64,000 nt of DNA from Labrys sp. KNU-23. Lineage in GTDB: Bacteria; Pseudomonadota; Alphaproteobacteria; Rhizobiales; Labraceae. Within the stretch, counting starts at the first letter, position 1. Each line of letters opens with the position of its first letter. The notes beneath the pieces were generated by a model, which saw only the letters and a program-made list of their open reading frames with translations, was not told the DNA's origin and did no database searches. Below are positions 9,301-18,992 of this stretch, one piece after another. The position numbers were made by a program, and so were the translations under genes. Location: positions 2,677,501-2,741,500 of the forward strand of contig NZ_CP043489.1 in assembly GCF_008330945.1 (NCBI RefSeq), read 5' to 3'.

Positions 9301-9625
9301 GATAGGCGATACCGCCGGCCTCGCCCTGCCAGACCGCGCTGGAGCCGCTGGCTGCGAACCGACCCTTGGCGCCGGGGCCGACCAGTTCCTGGACGAAGGC
9401 GTTTGCGCCGCCGACGCGCAGATAGAGCCTGCCGATGCCACCATGGATGGGCGATCCCAGCACCTGGTTGAGCGTGACACGGTCCTTGCCGTCATCATGC
9501 TCGATGGCGAAGACCGTACCGTTCTCCACGAAGGAGACGCTGAGGCCACCGCTGTTTCGGATGGTCCTGAGCTGGAGATCCTTTTCGCGCGGGATTGTAA
9601 ATTGGCGCGTGCTGCCATCTGCCAT
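6320..9625 (-). CDS. GH94-type glycoside phosphorylase, candidate 1,2-beta-oligoglucan phosphorylase
   Basis: A 1101-residue protein lacking signal peptide or membrane segments. The C-terminal two thirds form the alpha/alpha-barrel of GH94 phosphorylases: GTRDVCQGPIELMLALEHD, then GDWPQWFMLDPY and the D-W-N-D motif at residues 789-792 that carries the general acid region. These enzymes split a beta-glucoside with phosphate to give glucose-1-phosphate. Length and single-domain make-up resemble 1,2-beta-oligoglucan phosphorylases (about 1100 residues) more than cellobiose phosphorylases (about 820); cyclic beta-1,2-glucan synthases are much longer and have glycosyltransferase domains that are absent here. 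ATG 9625 is chosen for its GAGGAG ribosome-binding site; the frame continues upstream without one. It stands alone. Family is secure, substrate inferred. Confidence 0.82.
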   Translation of the reverse strand: MADGSTRQFTIPREKDLQLRTIRNSGGLSVSFVENGTVFAIEHDDGKDRVTLNQVLGSPIHGGIGRLYLRVGGANAFVQELVGPGAKGRFAASGSSAVWQGEAGGIAYRVRLALHPSEALWFWQVELSGAGPARPCDLVLIQDVGLGSRGFLMNSEAYVSQYLDHHIERHEALGPVLMSRQNLSQGGKFPWLVQGCASGAKGFATDAIQVLGPDYRITGVFDAAFGTDLPSQRRQHEVGCIALQSNPVSVGQGAKADITFFGSFTPDHPAASGPADLPAAVAAAGKGGETGTQAPVPAEPARSLVQDAAPLAVLPLEAGDVTARYPERLAEEVQDGTLLSFFVPEGGQNRHVVLAAKEAQVPRRHGALLRSGASMRLDDATLCSTAWMHGVFGAQLTIGNTSFHKLFSVSRDPYNITRGSGLRILADAGEGWKLLGVPSAFDIGLNDAKWIYRLPGRTVTVQAVAAGDAPAMQWRVTVEGAPCRFLVFGHVVMGERDYEQTGTVSIDAAAKRISLSPGSDWLWGQTYKEAAYHLVTSTPSAVETVGGDELLYVDGKARDGAYVALRSHATNELVFAVTGSMTSTAEGEELAARFAAGPDAESLLVPARAFWSLLTRDLHLKGSGPDVEAQDLMLPWLAHDAMMHLTVPHGLEQYTGAAWGTRDVCQGPIELMLALEHDAEVRHILLTLFGEQSQSRGDWPQWFMLDPYPYIRAGDSHGDVIVWPLKALCDYVEATGDLAVLDATAPWRDDKNAATSELSSLTEHIDKLLETVSASFIPGTHLVRYGEGDWNDSLQPADPHLRDWMVSSWTVALLYEQVVRYSAILKRRGETARSAELSDLAARMRGDFNQHLIRDGVVAGYGLFDPEIFGQTETVPGETDIAPVDAKSGGVELLLHPDDTRTGLSYSLISMTQPIIGGLFTHDQTRHHLKLIEQHLLLPDGAHLMDRPVVYNGGPEKLFRRAESSSFFGREIGLMYVHAHLRYCEALAMQGEAQKAWEGLALINPIAVTQRLPNASLRQRNTYFSSSDAAFPDRYVASAEWGRVRTGTVNVDGGWRIYSSGPGLFTRAIVEQVLGKRRHFGVREENPLTIAGLEGSRSNLG

Positions 9626-9818
9626 GGCCTGTCTCCTCAAGCTGGCAGACCGATGCAGACGCCTGCGAATCGCAGTCAGATCGGCCCGCCTTGTCAGGAC
9701 GCTACTCGGGAGGCAAAAGCGGGTCCTGTCAACGACTGCCGTCGGGAAAGTCATATAGGGGAGTTGGCATGCTGACCACAGGTCTGGCCTTTGGCAGGAA
9801 AAGCGCGCGAAACGCGGT

Positions 9819-9897
9819 GTGCCGATCTCCAGATCGGCATCTTCGTCTCAAACAATTGTCCTGCTTGCAAGATGGTCGATCTGGAGATCGACCCTCC
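9819..9897. repeat. Long composite inverted repeat, copy 2 (GATCTCCAGATC core)
   Basis: Arms GCCGATCTCCAGATCGGC (9821-9838, continuing CATCTT) and GGTCGATCTGGAGATCGACC (9874-9893, preceded by AAGAT) are imperfect complements and each arm is itself palindromic. This is the same architecture as copy 1 but with a different core sequence. Confidence 0.75.
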
Positions 9898-10004
9898 AAT
9901 CTGTGCTAGCCCGGCACTGTTCGATGCATGCGGCAATCAGTCCGCGCGGCCGGAATCCCTCACCCATCTGAGGGAAAAACAAGACAGAACAGGACGAGAT
10001 GGGC

Positions 10005-10034
10005 TTGTTGCGGAAGACGTGGCTGCGCTATAAT
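10005..10034 (+). promoter_or_regulatory. Predicted sigma-70 promoter of folD
   Basis: A perfect -10 TATAAT (10029-10034) lies 18 bp after TTGTTG (10005-10010). The folD start is 51 bp downstream of the -10. Confidence 0.55.
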
Positions 10035-10084
10035 TTATTCTGAAGAAAGAAATTCCACTGTCCGTAAACCATCGAAAGCTCGCC

Positions 10085-10972
10085 ATGACCGAATTGATCG
10101 ACGGCAACGTCCATGCGGCCAATGTCCGCGCCCGCACCAAGGTACGCGCGGAGGCCTTTGCCGCCGCCCATGGCCGCAAGCCGCGCCTCGACGTGGTGAT
10201 CGTCGGCAACAATCCGGCAAGCCGGGCCTATGTGAACACCAAGGCCAAGATGGCGCATGAGACGGCGATCGATGGTCGCCTGATCGAGCTGCCCGAGACC
10301 GTCTCCAAGGAAGAGCTGCTCGGCGTGATCGCGGGCCTCAATGCCGATGCCGGCGTCGACGGCATCCTGGTGCAGCTGCCGCTGCCTGACCATCTCGACG
10401 GCCAGATGATGATCGATGCCATCCATCCGGCCAAGGATGTCGACGGCTTCCATCCGATGAATGTCGGCAAGCTGTTCACCGCCTCCAGGATCGATCCGGA
10501 AGCGATGCTGATTCCCTGCACCCCGCTCGGCTCGCTCCTGATGCTGCTCGATACCGTGGGCAAGGAAGGGCTTTCCGGCAAGAAGGCCGTGGTCGTCGGC
10601 CGCTCCAACATTGTCGGCAAGCCGATGGGCCAGCTCCTGCTCGCCTATGACTGCACGGTCACGATTGCCCATTCGCGCACCAAGGACCTGCCCGCCGTCT
10701 GCCGCGAGGCAGACATCCTGGTTGCCGCCGTCGGCCGGCCCGAAATGGTCAAGGGCGACTGGATCAAGGATGGCGCCGTGGTCATCGATGTCGGCATCAA
10801 CCGCGTGCCCACCGAGGATGGCAAGGGCCGCATCGTCGGCGACGTCGCCACCAAGGAAGCCATGGGCAAGGCCTCCCACATCACCCCGGTCCCCGGCGGC
10901 GTCGGCAAGATGACGGTGGCCTGCCTCCTGCACAACACCATCGTGGCTGCGGAAGCGCGGGTGAAGGGGTAA
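10085..10972 (+). CDS. folD: Bifunctional methylenetetrahydrofolate dehydrogenase/cyclohydrolase FolD
   Basis: A 295-residue cytoplasmic enzyme that oxidises 5,10-methylene-THF with NADP+ and hydrolyses the product to 10-formyl-THF, supplying one-carbon units. Visible signatures are the catalytic Y49 and K53 in AYVNTKAKMA, the substrate-site DGILVQLPLP, the PCTPLG segment, the nucleotide-binding VVGRSNIVGKP, and the C-terminal TPVPGGVGKMTVA. Length is normal for the family. It is monocistronic, with its own predicted promoter. One-carbon metabolism fits other genes in the window that release methyl groups (tmm, the dimethylglycine-dehydrogenase-like gene), though it is also an ordinary housekeeping function. 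Confidence 0.97.
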   Translation: MTELIDGNVHAANVRARTKVRAEAFAAAHGRKPRLDVVIVGNNPASRAYVNTKAKMAHETAIDGRLIELPETVSKEELLGVIAGLNADAGVDGILVQLPLPDHLDGQMMIDAIHPAKDVDGFHPMNVGKLFTASRIDPEAMLIPCTPLGSLLMLLDTVGKEGLSGKKAVVVGRSNIVGKPMGQLLLAYDCTVTIAHSRTKDLPAVCREADILVAAVGRPEMVKGDWIKDGAVVIDVGINRVPTEDGKGRIVGDVATKEAMGKASHITPVPGGVGKMTVACLLHNTIVAAEARVKG

Positions 10973-10981
10973 GGCGCACCA

Positions 10982-11238
10982 GCCTTCTCCCCTTGCGGAC
11001 GCACGCATCTCCCGTTTCCAGAACTGAGCGCGGGAATCCTTCCCCGGTTTCGGGGAAGGTGTCGCTGCGAAAGCAGCGACGGAAGGGGGAGAGTGGCGCT
11101 ACGGCGTCAGGAAATCATAAAGTCGCGCCACTCTCCCCCACCCGGCCTCGCTGCCGCGAGGCCACCCTCCCCGAAGCCGGGGAGGGATTCCTGTGCCTTT
11201 CTCAGCTCGGTACATCCGAGCTCGCAAGGGGAGAAGGC
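10982..11238. repeat. Large nested extragenic palindrome cluster
   Basis: CCTTCTCCCCTTGCGG at the left end pairs with CGCAAGGGGAGAAGG at the right (to about 11238). Inside, CCTTCCCCGGTTTCGGGGAAGG, GTCGCTGCGAAAGCAGCGAC and CCTCCCCGAAGCCGGGGAGG form separate hairpins, and the GGGGGAGAGTGGCGC segment pairs with GCGCCACTCTCCCCC. It fills the gap between the convergent folD and mutase genes, where it could act as a bidirectional terminator. Confidence 0.75.
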
Positions 11239-13404
11239 TTATCGCTGCTCGTTGCTCAGCCGTCCCTCCAGCAGATCGAGCACGGTGCGCGCCGCGTCGA
11301 GCACCGGCGTGCCCGGGCCGAACACGGCCGAAACCCCGGCCTCGCGCAGGAAATCATAGTCCTGGCGCGGAATGACGCCGCCGCAGACCACGGCGATATC
11401 GGCCCGGCCGCGCGCCTTCAGCTTTTCAATCAGCTGGGGTAGCAGTGTCTTATGCCCGGCCGCGAGCGAGGAGACGCCGACGACGTCGACCTTCTCGGCC
11501 AAGGCGAGGTCGACAGCCTCGTCCGGGGTCTGGAACAGCGGGCCGGCGACCACCTCGAAACCCATGTCGGTGAAGGCCGAGGCCACCACCCGGGCGCCGC
11601 GGTCATGGCCGTCCTGGCCGAGCTTGGCGACGAGGATGCGCGGCTTGGCGCCGCGTTGTGCCGTGAAATTGGCGATGCGGCTGGCGAGGATTTCAACTTC
11701 GGGTCCCTCGCCGAAGGCAGGGCGATAAATGTCCGCCACCACCTTGGGACGGGCGCTGTGGTCGCCGAATTCGGCCCTGAGCGCGTCTGAGATCTCGCCC
11801 ACTGTGGCGCGGTGGCGAGCCGCTTCGACGGCCGCCTCCAGGAGATTGCCGGTGCCGCTACGGGCCACCTCGGTGAGGACGGCAAGGGCCTTGGCCACCG
11901 CCTGCTGGTCGCGCCGCCGCCGGACATCCGCCAGGCGTCGGATCTGTGCGGCGCGCACGGCGTGGTTGTCGATGTCGAGGCTGTCGATCGCAGGCTCGTC
12001 CTCGAGCTGGTAGCGGTTGACGCCGACCACCACCTCGTCGCCGCGGTCGACGGCTGCCTGCCGCTTGGTCGCCGCCTCCTCGATCAGGCGCTTGGGCAGG
12101 CCGGCTGCCACCGCCGCCGTCATGCCGCCCATCGCCTCGACCTCCTCGATCAGCGCCCAGGCCTGGCCGGCCAGGTCATGGGTGAGGCTTTCGAGATAAT
12201 AGGAGCCGGCCAGGGGATCGACCACCTTGGTCACGCCGGTCTCGTGCTGCAGGATCAGCTGGGTGTTGCGGGCGATGCGGGCCGAGAATTCCGTCGGCAG
12301 CGCGATCGCCTCGTCGAAGGAATTGGTGTGCAGCGATTGCGTGCCGCCCAGGGCCGCCGCCATCGCCTCATAGGCGGTGCGCACGATGTTGTTGTAGGGA
12401 TCGCGCTCGGCCAGCGAGACGCCCGAGGTCTGGCAATGGGTGCGCAGCATCAGCGACTGCGGATCCTTGGGGCCGAACTCGGTCATGATGCGCGACCACA
12501 ACAGCCGGGCCGCCCGTAGCTTCGCCACCTCCATGAAGAAATTCATGCCGATGGCGAAGAAGAAGGAGAGCCGCCCGGCAAAGGCGTCGACGTCCAGCCC
12601 CTTGGCCAGCGCCGCCCGCACATAGTCGCGGCCATCGGCCAGAGTGAAGGCGAGCTCCTGCACCAAGGTCGCCCCCGCCTCCTGCATGTGATAGCCGGAA
12701 ATCGAGATCGAGTTGAAGCGCGGCATCTCCTTGGCAGTATAGGCGATGATGTCGGCGACAATACGCATCGAGGCTGCCGGCGGGTAGATATAGGTGTTGC
12801 GGGTGATGAATTCCTTGAGAATGTCATTCTGGATCGTGCCCGATAGTTTCGCGCGCGATACGCCCTGTTCCTCGCCCGCCACGATGAAGAAGGCCAGCAC
12901 CGGCAGCACCGCCCCGTTCATGGTCATGGAGACCGACATCTCCTCGAGCGGGATGGCGTCGAACAGGATCTTCATGTCCTCGACGCTGTCGATGGCGACG
13001 CCGGCCTTGCCGACATCGCCCTCCACGCGCGGATGGTCGGAATCATAGCCGCGATGCGTGGCGAGATCGAAGGCAACTGAGAGGCCCTTCTGCCCGGCGG
13101 CGAGCGCCTTGCGGTAGAAGGCGTTGGAGGCCTCCGCCGTGGAGAAGCCGGCATATTGGCGGATGGTCCAGGGCCGGCCGGCATACATGGTTGCGCGCGG
13201 GCCGCGCAGGTAAGGTTGCTGTCCCGGCAGGGAACCGAGATGGCCGACGCCGGCGAGATCGGCCTCGGTGTAGAGCGGCTTGACCGCGATGCCCTCCGGC
13301 GTCTGCCAGGTCAGGCTGTCGGGATCGGCCTTGACCTCCTTCCTGGCGAGAGCGTGCCAGTTTTCGAGGGGGGTGCCTTCGGATGCGGCGGATTTTGACA
13401 TCAT
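11239..13404 (-). CDS. Methylmalonyl-CoA mutase
   Basis: A 721-residue adenosylcobalamin enzyme that converts (R)-methylmalonyl-CoA to succinyl-CoA, feeding propionyl-CoA carbon into the TCA cycle. The N-terminal TIM-barrel begins with TMYAGRPWTIRQYAGFSTAE, the classic substrate-site stretch. The C-terminal B12 domain carries the cobalt-ligand motif in GQDGHDRGARVV (D-x-H-x-x-G). Catalytic and B12 domains are in one chain, as in ScpA/McmA-type mutases. ATG 13404 or 13401 is chosen because GAGGCAA precedes it. The gene shares strand and pathway with pccA/pccB but is separated by about 300 bp of palindromes, so it may have its own promoter. MeaB and the epimerase are not in the window. Confidence 0.95.
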   Translation of the reverse strand: MMSKSAASEGTPLENWHALARKEVKADPDSLTWQTPEGIAVKPLYTEADLAGVGHLGSLPGQQPYLRGPRATMYAGRPWTIRQYAGFSTAEASNAFYRKALAAGQKGLSVAFDLATHRGYDSDHPRVEGDVGKAGVAIDSVEDMKILFDAIPLEEMSVSMTMNGAVLPVLAFFIVAGEEQGVSRAKLSGTIQNDILKEFITRNTYIYPPAASMRIVADIIAYTAKEMPRFNSISISGYHMQEAGATLVQELAFTLADGRDYVRAALAKGLDVDAFAGRLSFFFAIGMNFFMEVAKLRAARLLWSRIMTEFGPKDPQSLMLRTHCQTSGVSLAERDPYNNIVRTAYEAMAAALGGTQSLHTNSFDEAIALPTEFSARIARNTQLILQHETGVTKVVDPLAGSYYLESLTHDLAGQAWALIEEVEAMGGMTAAVAAGLPKRLIEEAATKRQAAVDRGDEVVVGVNRYQLEDEPAIDSLDIDNHAVRAAQIRRLADVRRRRDQQAVAKALAVLTEVARSGTGNLLEAAVEAARHRATVGEISDALRAEFGDHSARPKVVADIYRPAFGEGPEVEILASRIANFTAQRGAKPRILVAKLGQDGHDRGARVVASAFTDMGFEVVAGPLFQTPDEAVDLALAEKVDVVGVSSLAAGHKTLLPQLIEKLKARGRADIAVVCGGVIPRQDYDFLREAGVSAVFGPGTPVLDAARTVLDLLEGRLSNEQR

Positions 13405-13481
13405 TTGCCTCATATTCGGTAATTGCTCACCCTTTAGGCTACCGGATTCACGCATCTCCACTTGGCAGGAAGAGGCGCGGT

Positions 13482-13635
13482 TATCCTTCCCCGGTTTCGG
13501 GGAAGGTGGCGCTGCGCAGCAGCGACGGAAGGGGGAGAGGGGCGCAAAACTGGGCTGAATGGCATCCGTCCCGCCACCCTACCCCACCCAACCTCGCTAC
13601 GCTCGGCCACCCTCCCCGAAGTCGGGGAGGGATTC
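13482..13635. repeat. Nested extragenic palindrome cluster
   Basis: ATCCTTCCCCGGTTTCGGGG and CCTCCCCGAAGTCGGGGAGG hairpins flank smaller ones (GGCGCTGCGCAGCAGCG). It is closely related to the cluster at 10982-11238 and occupies most of the gap between pccA and the mutase gene. The rest of the 300-bp gap holds no gene. Confidence 0.7.
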
Positions 13636-13705
13636 ACGCACCCCATGCCGATAGTACGCAGATCTGGACATATGATAGCCCTCCAGGGGAGGGTGGACCG
13701 TTACC

Positions 13706-15724
<2,019 letters not shown>

Positions 15725-15735
15725 GGTGTCGATCC

Positions 15736-17268
15736 TCACAGCGGCATGGTGTCGTGCTTGCGCCAGCGCGTCTCCGCCGCCTTGCGGCGCAGGGCCGCGA
15801 AGGCGCGGGCGATGCGCTTGCGCGAGGTGTGCGGCAGGATCACCTCGTCGATGAAGCCGCGTTCGGCTGCGATGAAGGGATTGGCGAAGCGGGCCTCGTA
15901 GTCCCGGGCGCGCTCGGCGATCTTGTCGGCATCGCCGAGCTCGGCCCGGTGCAGGATCTCGGCCGCGCCCTTGGCGCCCATCACCGCGATCTCGGCCGTC
16001 GGCCAGGCATAGTTGACGTCGGCGCCGATATGCTTGGAGGCCATGACGTCATAGGCGCCGCCATAGGCCTTGCGCGTGATCAGCGTCACCATCGGCACGG
16101 TGGCTTGGGAATAGGCGAAGAGCAGCTTGGCGCCGTGCTTGATCACGCCGCCATATTCCTGGCCGGTGCCGGGCAGGAAGCCGGGCACGTCGACCAGGGT
16201 CAGGATCGGGATGGAGAAGGCGTCGCAGAAGCGCACGAAGCGTGCACCCTTGCGCGAGGAATCGATGTCGAGGCAGCCGGCCAGCACCAGCGGCTGATTG
16301 GCGACCACGCCGACGGTCTGGCCCTCGATGCGGATGAAGCCGGTGACGAGGTTGCGGGCGAAGGCCTCGCCGACCTCGAAGAAATCGCCCTCGTCGGCGA
16401 CGGCCAGGATCAGTTCCTTCATGTCGTAGGGCTTGGTGGAGCTGTCGGGCACCAGCGTGTCCAGGCGCATCTCCAGCCGCGACGGGTCGTCATGGAACGG
16501 CCGCACCGGCGGCTTGTCGCGGTTGTTGAGCGGCAGGAAGTCGAACAGGCGCCGGATCTCTTCCAGGGCCTCGACGTCATTGTCGAAGGCACCATCAGCC
16601 ACCGAGGATTTCTGGGTGTGGGTGCGGGCGCCGCCGAGTTCCTCGGCACTGACGACCTCGTTGGTGACCGTCTTCACCACGTCCGGGCCGGTGACGAACA
16701 TGTAGGAGGTGTCGCGCACCATGAAGATGAAATCGGTCATCGCCGGCGAATAGACGGCGCCGCCGGCGCAGGGGCCCATGATCACCGAGATCTGCGGCAC
16801 CACGCCGGAGGCCTCGACATTGCGCTTGAACACGTCGGCATAGCCCGCCAGCGAGGCGACGCCTTCCTGGATGCGAGCGCCGCCCGAGTCGTTGAGGCCG
16901 ATCACCGGCGCGCCGTTGCGCAGGGCCATGTCCATGATCTTGCAGATCTTCTGGGCATGGGTCTCGGACAGCGAGCCGCCGAGCACGGTGAAATCCTGGC
17001 TGAACACATAGACGAGGCGGCCGTTGATCGTGCCCCAGCCGGTGACCACGCCATCGCCGGCGACCTTCTGGTTCGCCATGCCGAAATCCACGGCACGATG
17101 GGTGACATACATGTCGAACTCCTCGAAGGAGCCCTCGTCGAGCAGGACTTCCAGGCGTTCCCGGGCCGTCAGCTTGCCCTTGGCGTGCTGGGCTTCGATA
17201 CGCCTGACGCCGCCGCCGAGTCTGGCCTCCTCGCGGCGGCTTTCCAACTGTTCGAGGACGGCACGCAT
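15736..17268 (-). CDS. pccB: Propionyl-CoA carboxylase beta subunit (carboxyltransferase)
   Basis: A 510-residue acyl-CoA carboxyltransferase that moves CO2 from carboxybiotin to propionyl-CoA to give (S)-methylmalonyl-CoA. The N-half has GGSLSETHAQKICKIMD and LNDSGGARIQEGV (CoA-side crotonase fold); the C-half has LVDVPGFLPGTGQEYGG and ITRKAYGGAYDVM, both family hallmarks. ATG 17268 has a GGAG eight bases upstream, and its product has the length of other PccB proteins; a longer frame upstream translates repeat sequence and is rejected. It is the first gene of the pccB-pccA pair and diverges from the ScfR-like regulator. Confidence 0.95.
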   Translation of the reverse strand: MRAVLEQLESRREEARLGGGVRRIEAQHAKGKLTARERLEVLLDEGSFEEFDMYVTHRAVDFGMANQKVAGDGVVTGWGTINGRLVYVFSQDFTVLGGSLSETHAQKICKIMDMALRNGAPVIGLNDSGGARIQEGVASLAGYADVFKRNVEASGVVPQISVIMGPCAGGAVYSPAMTDFIFMVRDTSYMFVTGPDVVKTVTNEVVSAEELGGARTHTQKSSVADGAFDNDVEALEEIRRLFDFLPLNNRDKPPVRPFHDDPSRLEMRLDTLVPDSSTKPYDMKELILAVADEGDFFEVGEAFARNLVTGFIRIEGQTVGVVANQPLVLAGCLDIDSSRKGARFVRFCDAFSIPILTLVDVPGFLPGTGQEYGGVIKHGAKLLFAYSQATVPMVTLITRKAYGGAYDVMASKHIGADVNYAWPTAEIAVMGAKGAAEILHRAELGDADKIAERARDYEARFANPFIAAERGFIDEVILPHTSRKRIARAFAALRRKAAETRWRKHDTMPL

Positions 17269-17353
17269 CGGGCTTGCTCCACACGGACTGACATCGTTTG
17301 GATCGACATCCCTCGCTGCCAGGCATCGCCCGTGGAGGCATGAAACGCTGCCT

Positions 17354-17447
17354 TTGTCATGCCCGGGCTTGACCCGGACATCCAACTGCCCCGACATCGA
17401 TAACCGGAAGGGGGCTAGATTGCCGGGTCAAGCCCGGCAATGACAAG
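17354..17447. repeat. Inverted repeat of GCCCGGGCTTGACCCGG type
   Basis: TTGTCATGCCCGGGCTTGAC (17354-17373) is mirrored by GTCAAGCCCGGCAATGACAA (17427-17446), and each arm can also fold on itself. This sequence type is widespread between genes in Rhizobiales genomes. It lies in the divergent pccB/regulator promoter region. Confidence 0.7.
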
Positions 17448-17545
17448 GGTCGAGCCAATTCGATCCTTTATTCACGGGCGAAGCCTTAGCTTTTCTCGGC
17501 CCCTTCTTCGCGCTTGAAAGAGTGCGAATGCATGATTTATGCTAA

Positions 17546-17572
17546 TCGCAATTGCAAATTGCGAAATTGCGA
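17546..17572. promoter_or_regulatory. Candidate operator of the ScfR-type regulator
   Basis: TCGCAAT (17546-17552) and ATTGCGA (17558-17564) form a perfect inverted repeat, and a further ATTGCGA follows at 17566-17572. The core ATTGCAAATTGCGA resembles the TTTGCAAA-type sites known for RamB/ScfR regulators. It ends two bases before the regulator's start codon, which fits autoregulation, and could also act on the divergent pccB. Confidence 0.6.
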
Positions 17573-17574
17573 AT

Positions 17575-18978
17575 ATGGCCGGCAAACTCTTCATCGGCGC
17601 CCGCCTCAGGGCCATCCGCGAGGCGGCCCACGCCACGCAGGCGGCGTTCGCCCAGCGGCTCGGCATCTCCACCTCCTATCTCAACCAGATGGAGAACAAC
17701 CAGCGCCCCCTCTCGGCCGCGGTGCTGCTGGCGCTGGCCGAGCGTTTCGACATCGATATCGCCACCATTGCCCAGAGTGACGGCGATCGCCTGCTCTCGG
17801 CCCTGAATGAGGCCCTGGCCGATCCGCTCTTCGACGCTTTGGCGCCGAGCCTGCAGGAATTGAAGCTGGTCACCCAGAACGCGCCGGGCTTTGCCCATGC
17901 CCTGATCACCGCGCACCAGGCCTACAGGCGCAATTCCGAGCAATTGGCGAGCCTGGACGGGCGGCTGTCGGGAGGCCTATCCGAGCCGACGCCCTATGAG
18001 GAAGTGCGCGATTTCTTCCACTTCCTCGACAATTACGTGCATGAGCTCGATACCGCCGCCGAGGCGCTGGCCGAGCGCCTGGGGCTGCCCCGCCGCGAGC
18101 CCGGCGCCGCCTTCACCGCTTATCTGGAAAGCCGCCACCGGGTCAGGGTGATGCAGGCGCCGGCCGAGGAAGGCATCATCCGCGGCTTCGACAGGGAGGC
18201 GCGGGTGCTGCGCCTGCATCCCTATTCACCCGCCGCCACCCGCCATTTCCAGCTCGCTTTCCAGATCGCCGCCTTGGAAGCGGAAGCCGAGATTGCGTCC
18301 ATCCTGGCCGGAGCCGACTGGCGCAGCGCCGAGGCAGTAGAGATCGCCCGCATCGGCCTCACCAATTATTTCGCCGGCGCGCTGACCCTGCCCTACCGGG
18401 CCTTTCTCGCTGCAGCCCGGGAGTTGCGCCACGACCTCGAACTGCTCGCGGCGCGTTTCGGCGCCAGCCTCGAGCAGGTGGCCCATCGCCTCTCCACCCT
18501 GCAGCGCCCGGGCTTCAAGGGCGTGCCGGTGTTCTTCGCGCGCATCGACCGGGCCGGCAACATCACCAAGCGCCACAGCGCGGCCAAGCTGCAATTCGCC
18601 CGCTTCGGTTCCGCCTGCCCGCTCTGGAACGTGCACCAGGCCTTCGAGGCGCCGGGCCGCATCATCCGTCAGCTCGCCGAGACGCCGGACGGCGAGCGCT
18701 ATCTCAGCGTCGCCACCGAGATCGCCAAGGGCGGCGGCGGCTTCAACGCGGCCCAGCGCCGCTATGCCATCACGCTGGGCTGCGAGATCGCCTATGCCCG
18801 GGACTTCGTCTATGCCGACGGCCTCGACCTTTCCAACCGGGCAGGTTTCGATCCGATCGGCATTTCCTGCCGCATCTGCGAGCGTCAGCACTGCCACCAG
18901 CGCGCCGTGCCGCCCCTGAAGGCGCATCTGGCGGTGAATCATGACCGGCGCGAAATCGTGCCCTATCGCATCGTCTAG
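17575..18978 (+). CDS. XRE family short-chain fatty acyl (ScfR/RamB-type) transcriptional regulator
   Basis: A 467-residue regulator. Residues about 8-62 are an XRE helix-turn-helix (GARLRAIREAAHATQAAFAQ, then LNQMENNQRPLS). A middle ImmA/IrrE-like segment (about 255-320) and a C-terminal DUF2083 domain follow, ending with a cysteine/histidine cluster ISCRICERQHCHQRAVP. This architecture is that of regulators of glyoxylate and methylcitrate/propionate genes such as RamB, PrpR and ScfR, which sense acyl-CoA. Position divergent from pccB supports control of propionyl-CoA carboxylation. ATG 17575 directly follows the operator and lacks a Shine-Dalgarno, so the mRNA may be leaderless; ATG 17539 is the alternative and would translate through the operator. 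Confidence 0.9.
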   Translation: MAGKLFIGARLRAIREAAHATQAAFAQRLGISTSYLNQMENNQRPLSAAVLLALAERFDIDIATIAQSDGDRLLSALNEALADPLFDALAPSLQELKLVTQNAPGFAHALITAHQAYRRNSEQLASLDGRLSGGLSEPTPYEEVRDFFHFLDNYVHELDTAAEALAERLGLPRREPGAAFTAYLESRHRVRVMQAPAEEGIIRGFDREARVLRLHPYSPAATRHFQLAFQIAALEAEAEIASILAGADWRSAEAVEIARIGLTNYFAGALTLPYRAFLAAARELRHDLELLAARFGASLEQVAHRLSTLQRPGFKGVPVFFARIDRAGNITKRHSAAKLQFARFGSACPLWNVHQAFEAPGRIIRQLAETPDGERYLSVATEIAKGGGGFNAAQRRYAITLGCEIAYARDFVYADGLDLSNRAGFDPIGISCRICERQHCHQRAVPPLKAHLAVNHDRREIVPYRIV

Positions 18979-18992
18979 GCTGGGGGGCGGGG

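Larger units (their letters stand above)
9626..10084. other. Intergenic region between divergent GH94 and folD genes
   Basis: A 459-bp divergent promoter region. It contains one long composite inverted repeat (9819-9897) and the predicted folD promoter (10005-10034). No open frame here looks like a real gene. Confidence 0.6.

Noticed and set aside
15736..17397. Longer pccB from 17397
   Set aside because: The extra codons translate the GCCCGGGCTTGACCCGG repeat; ATG 17268 has a ribosome site and gives the family's usual length.
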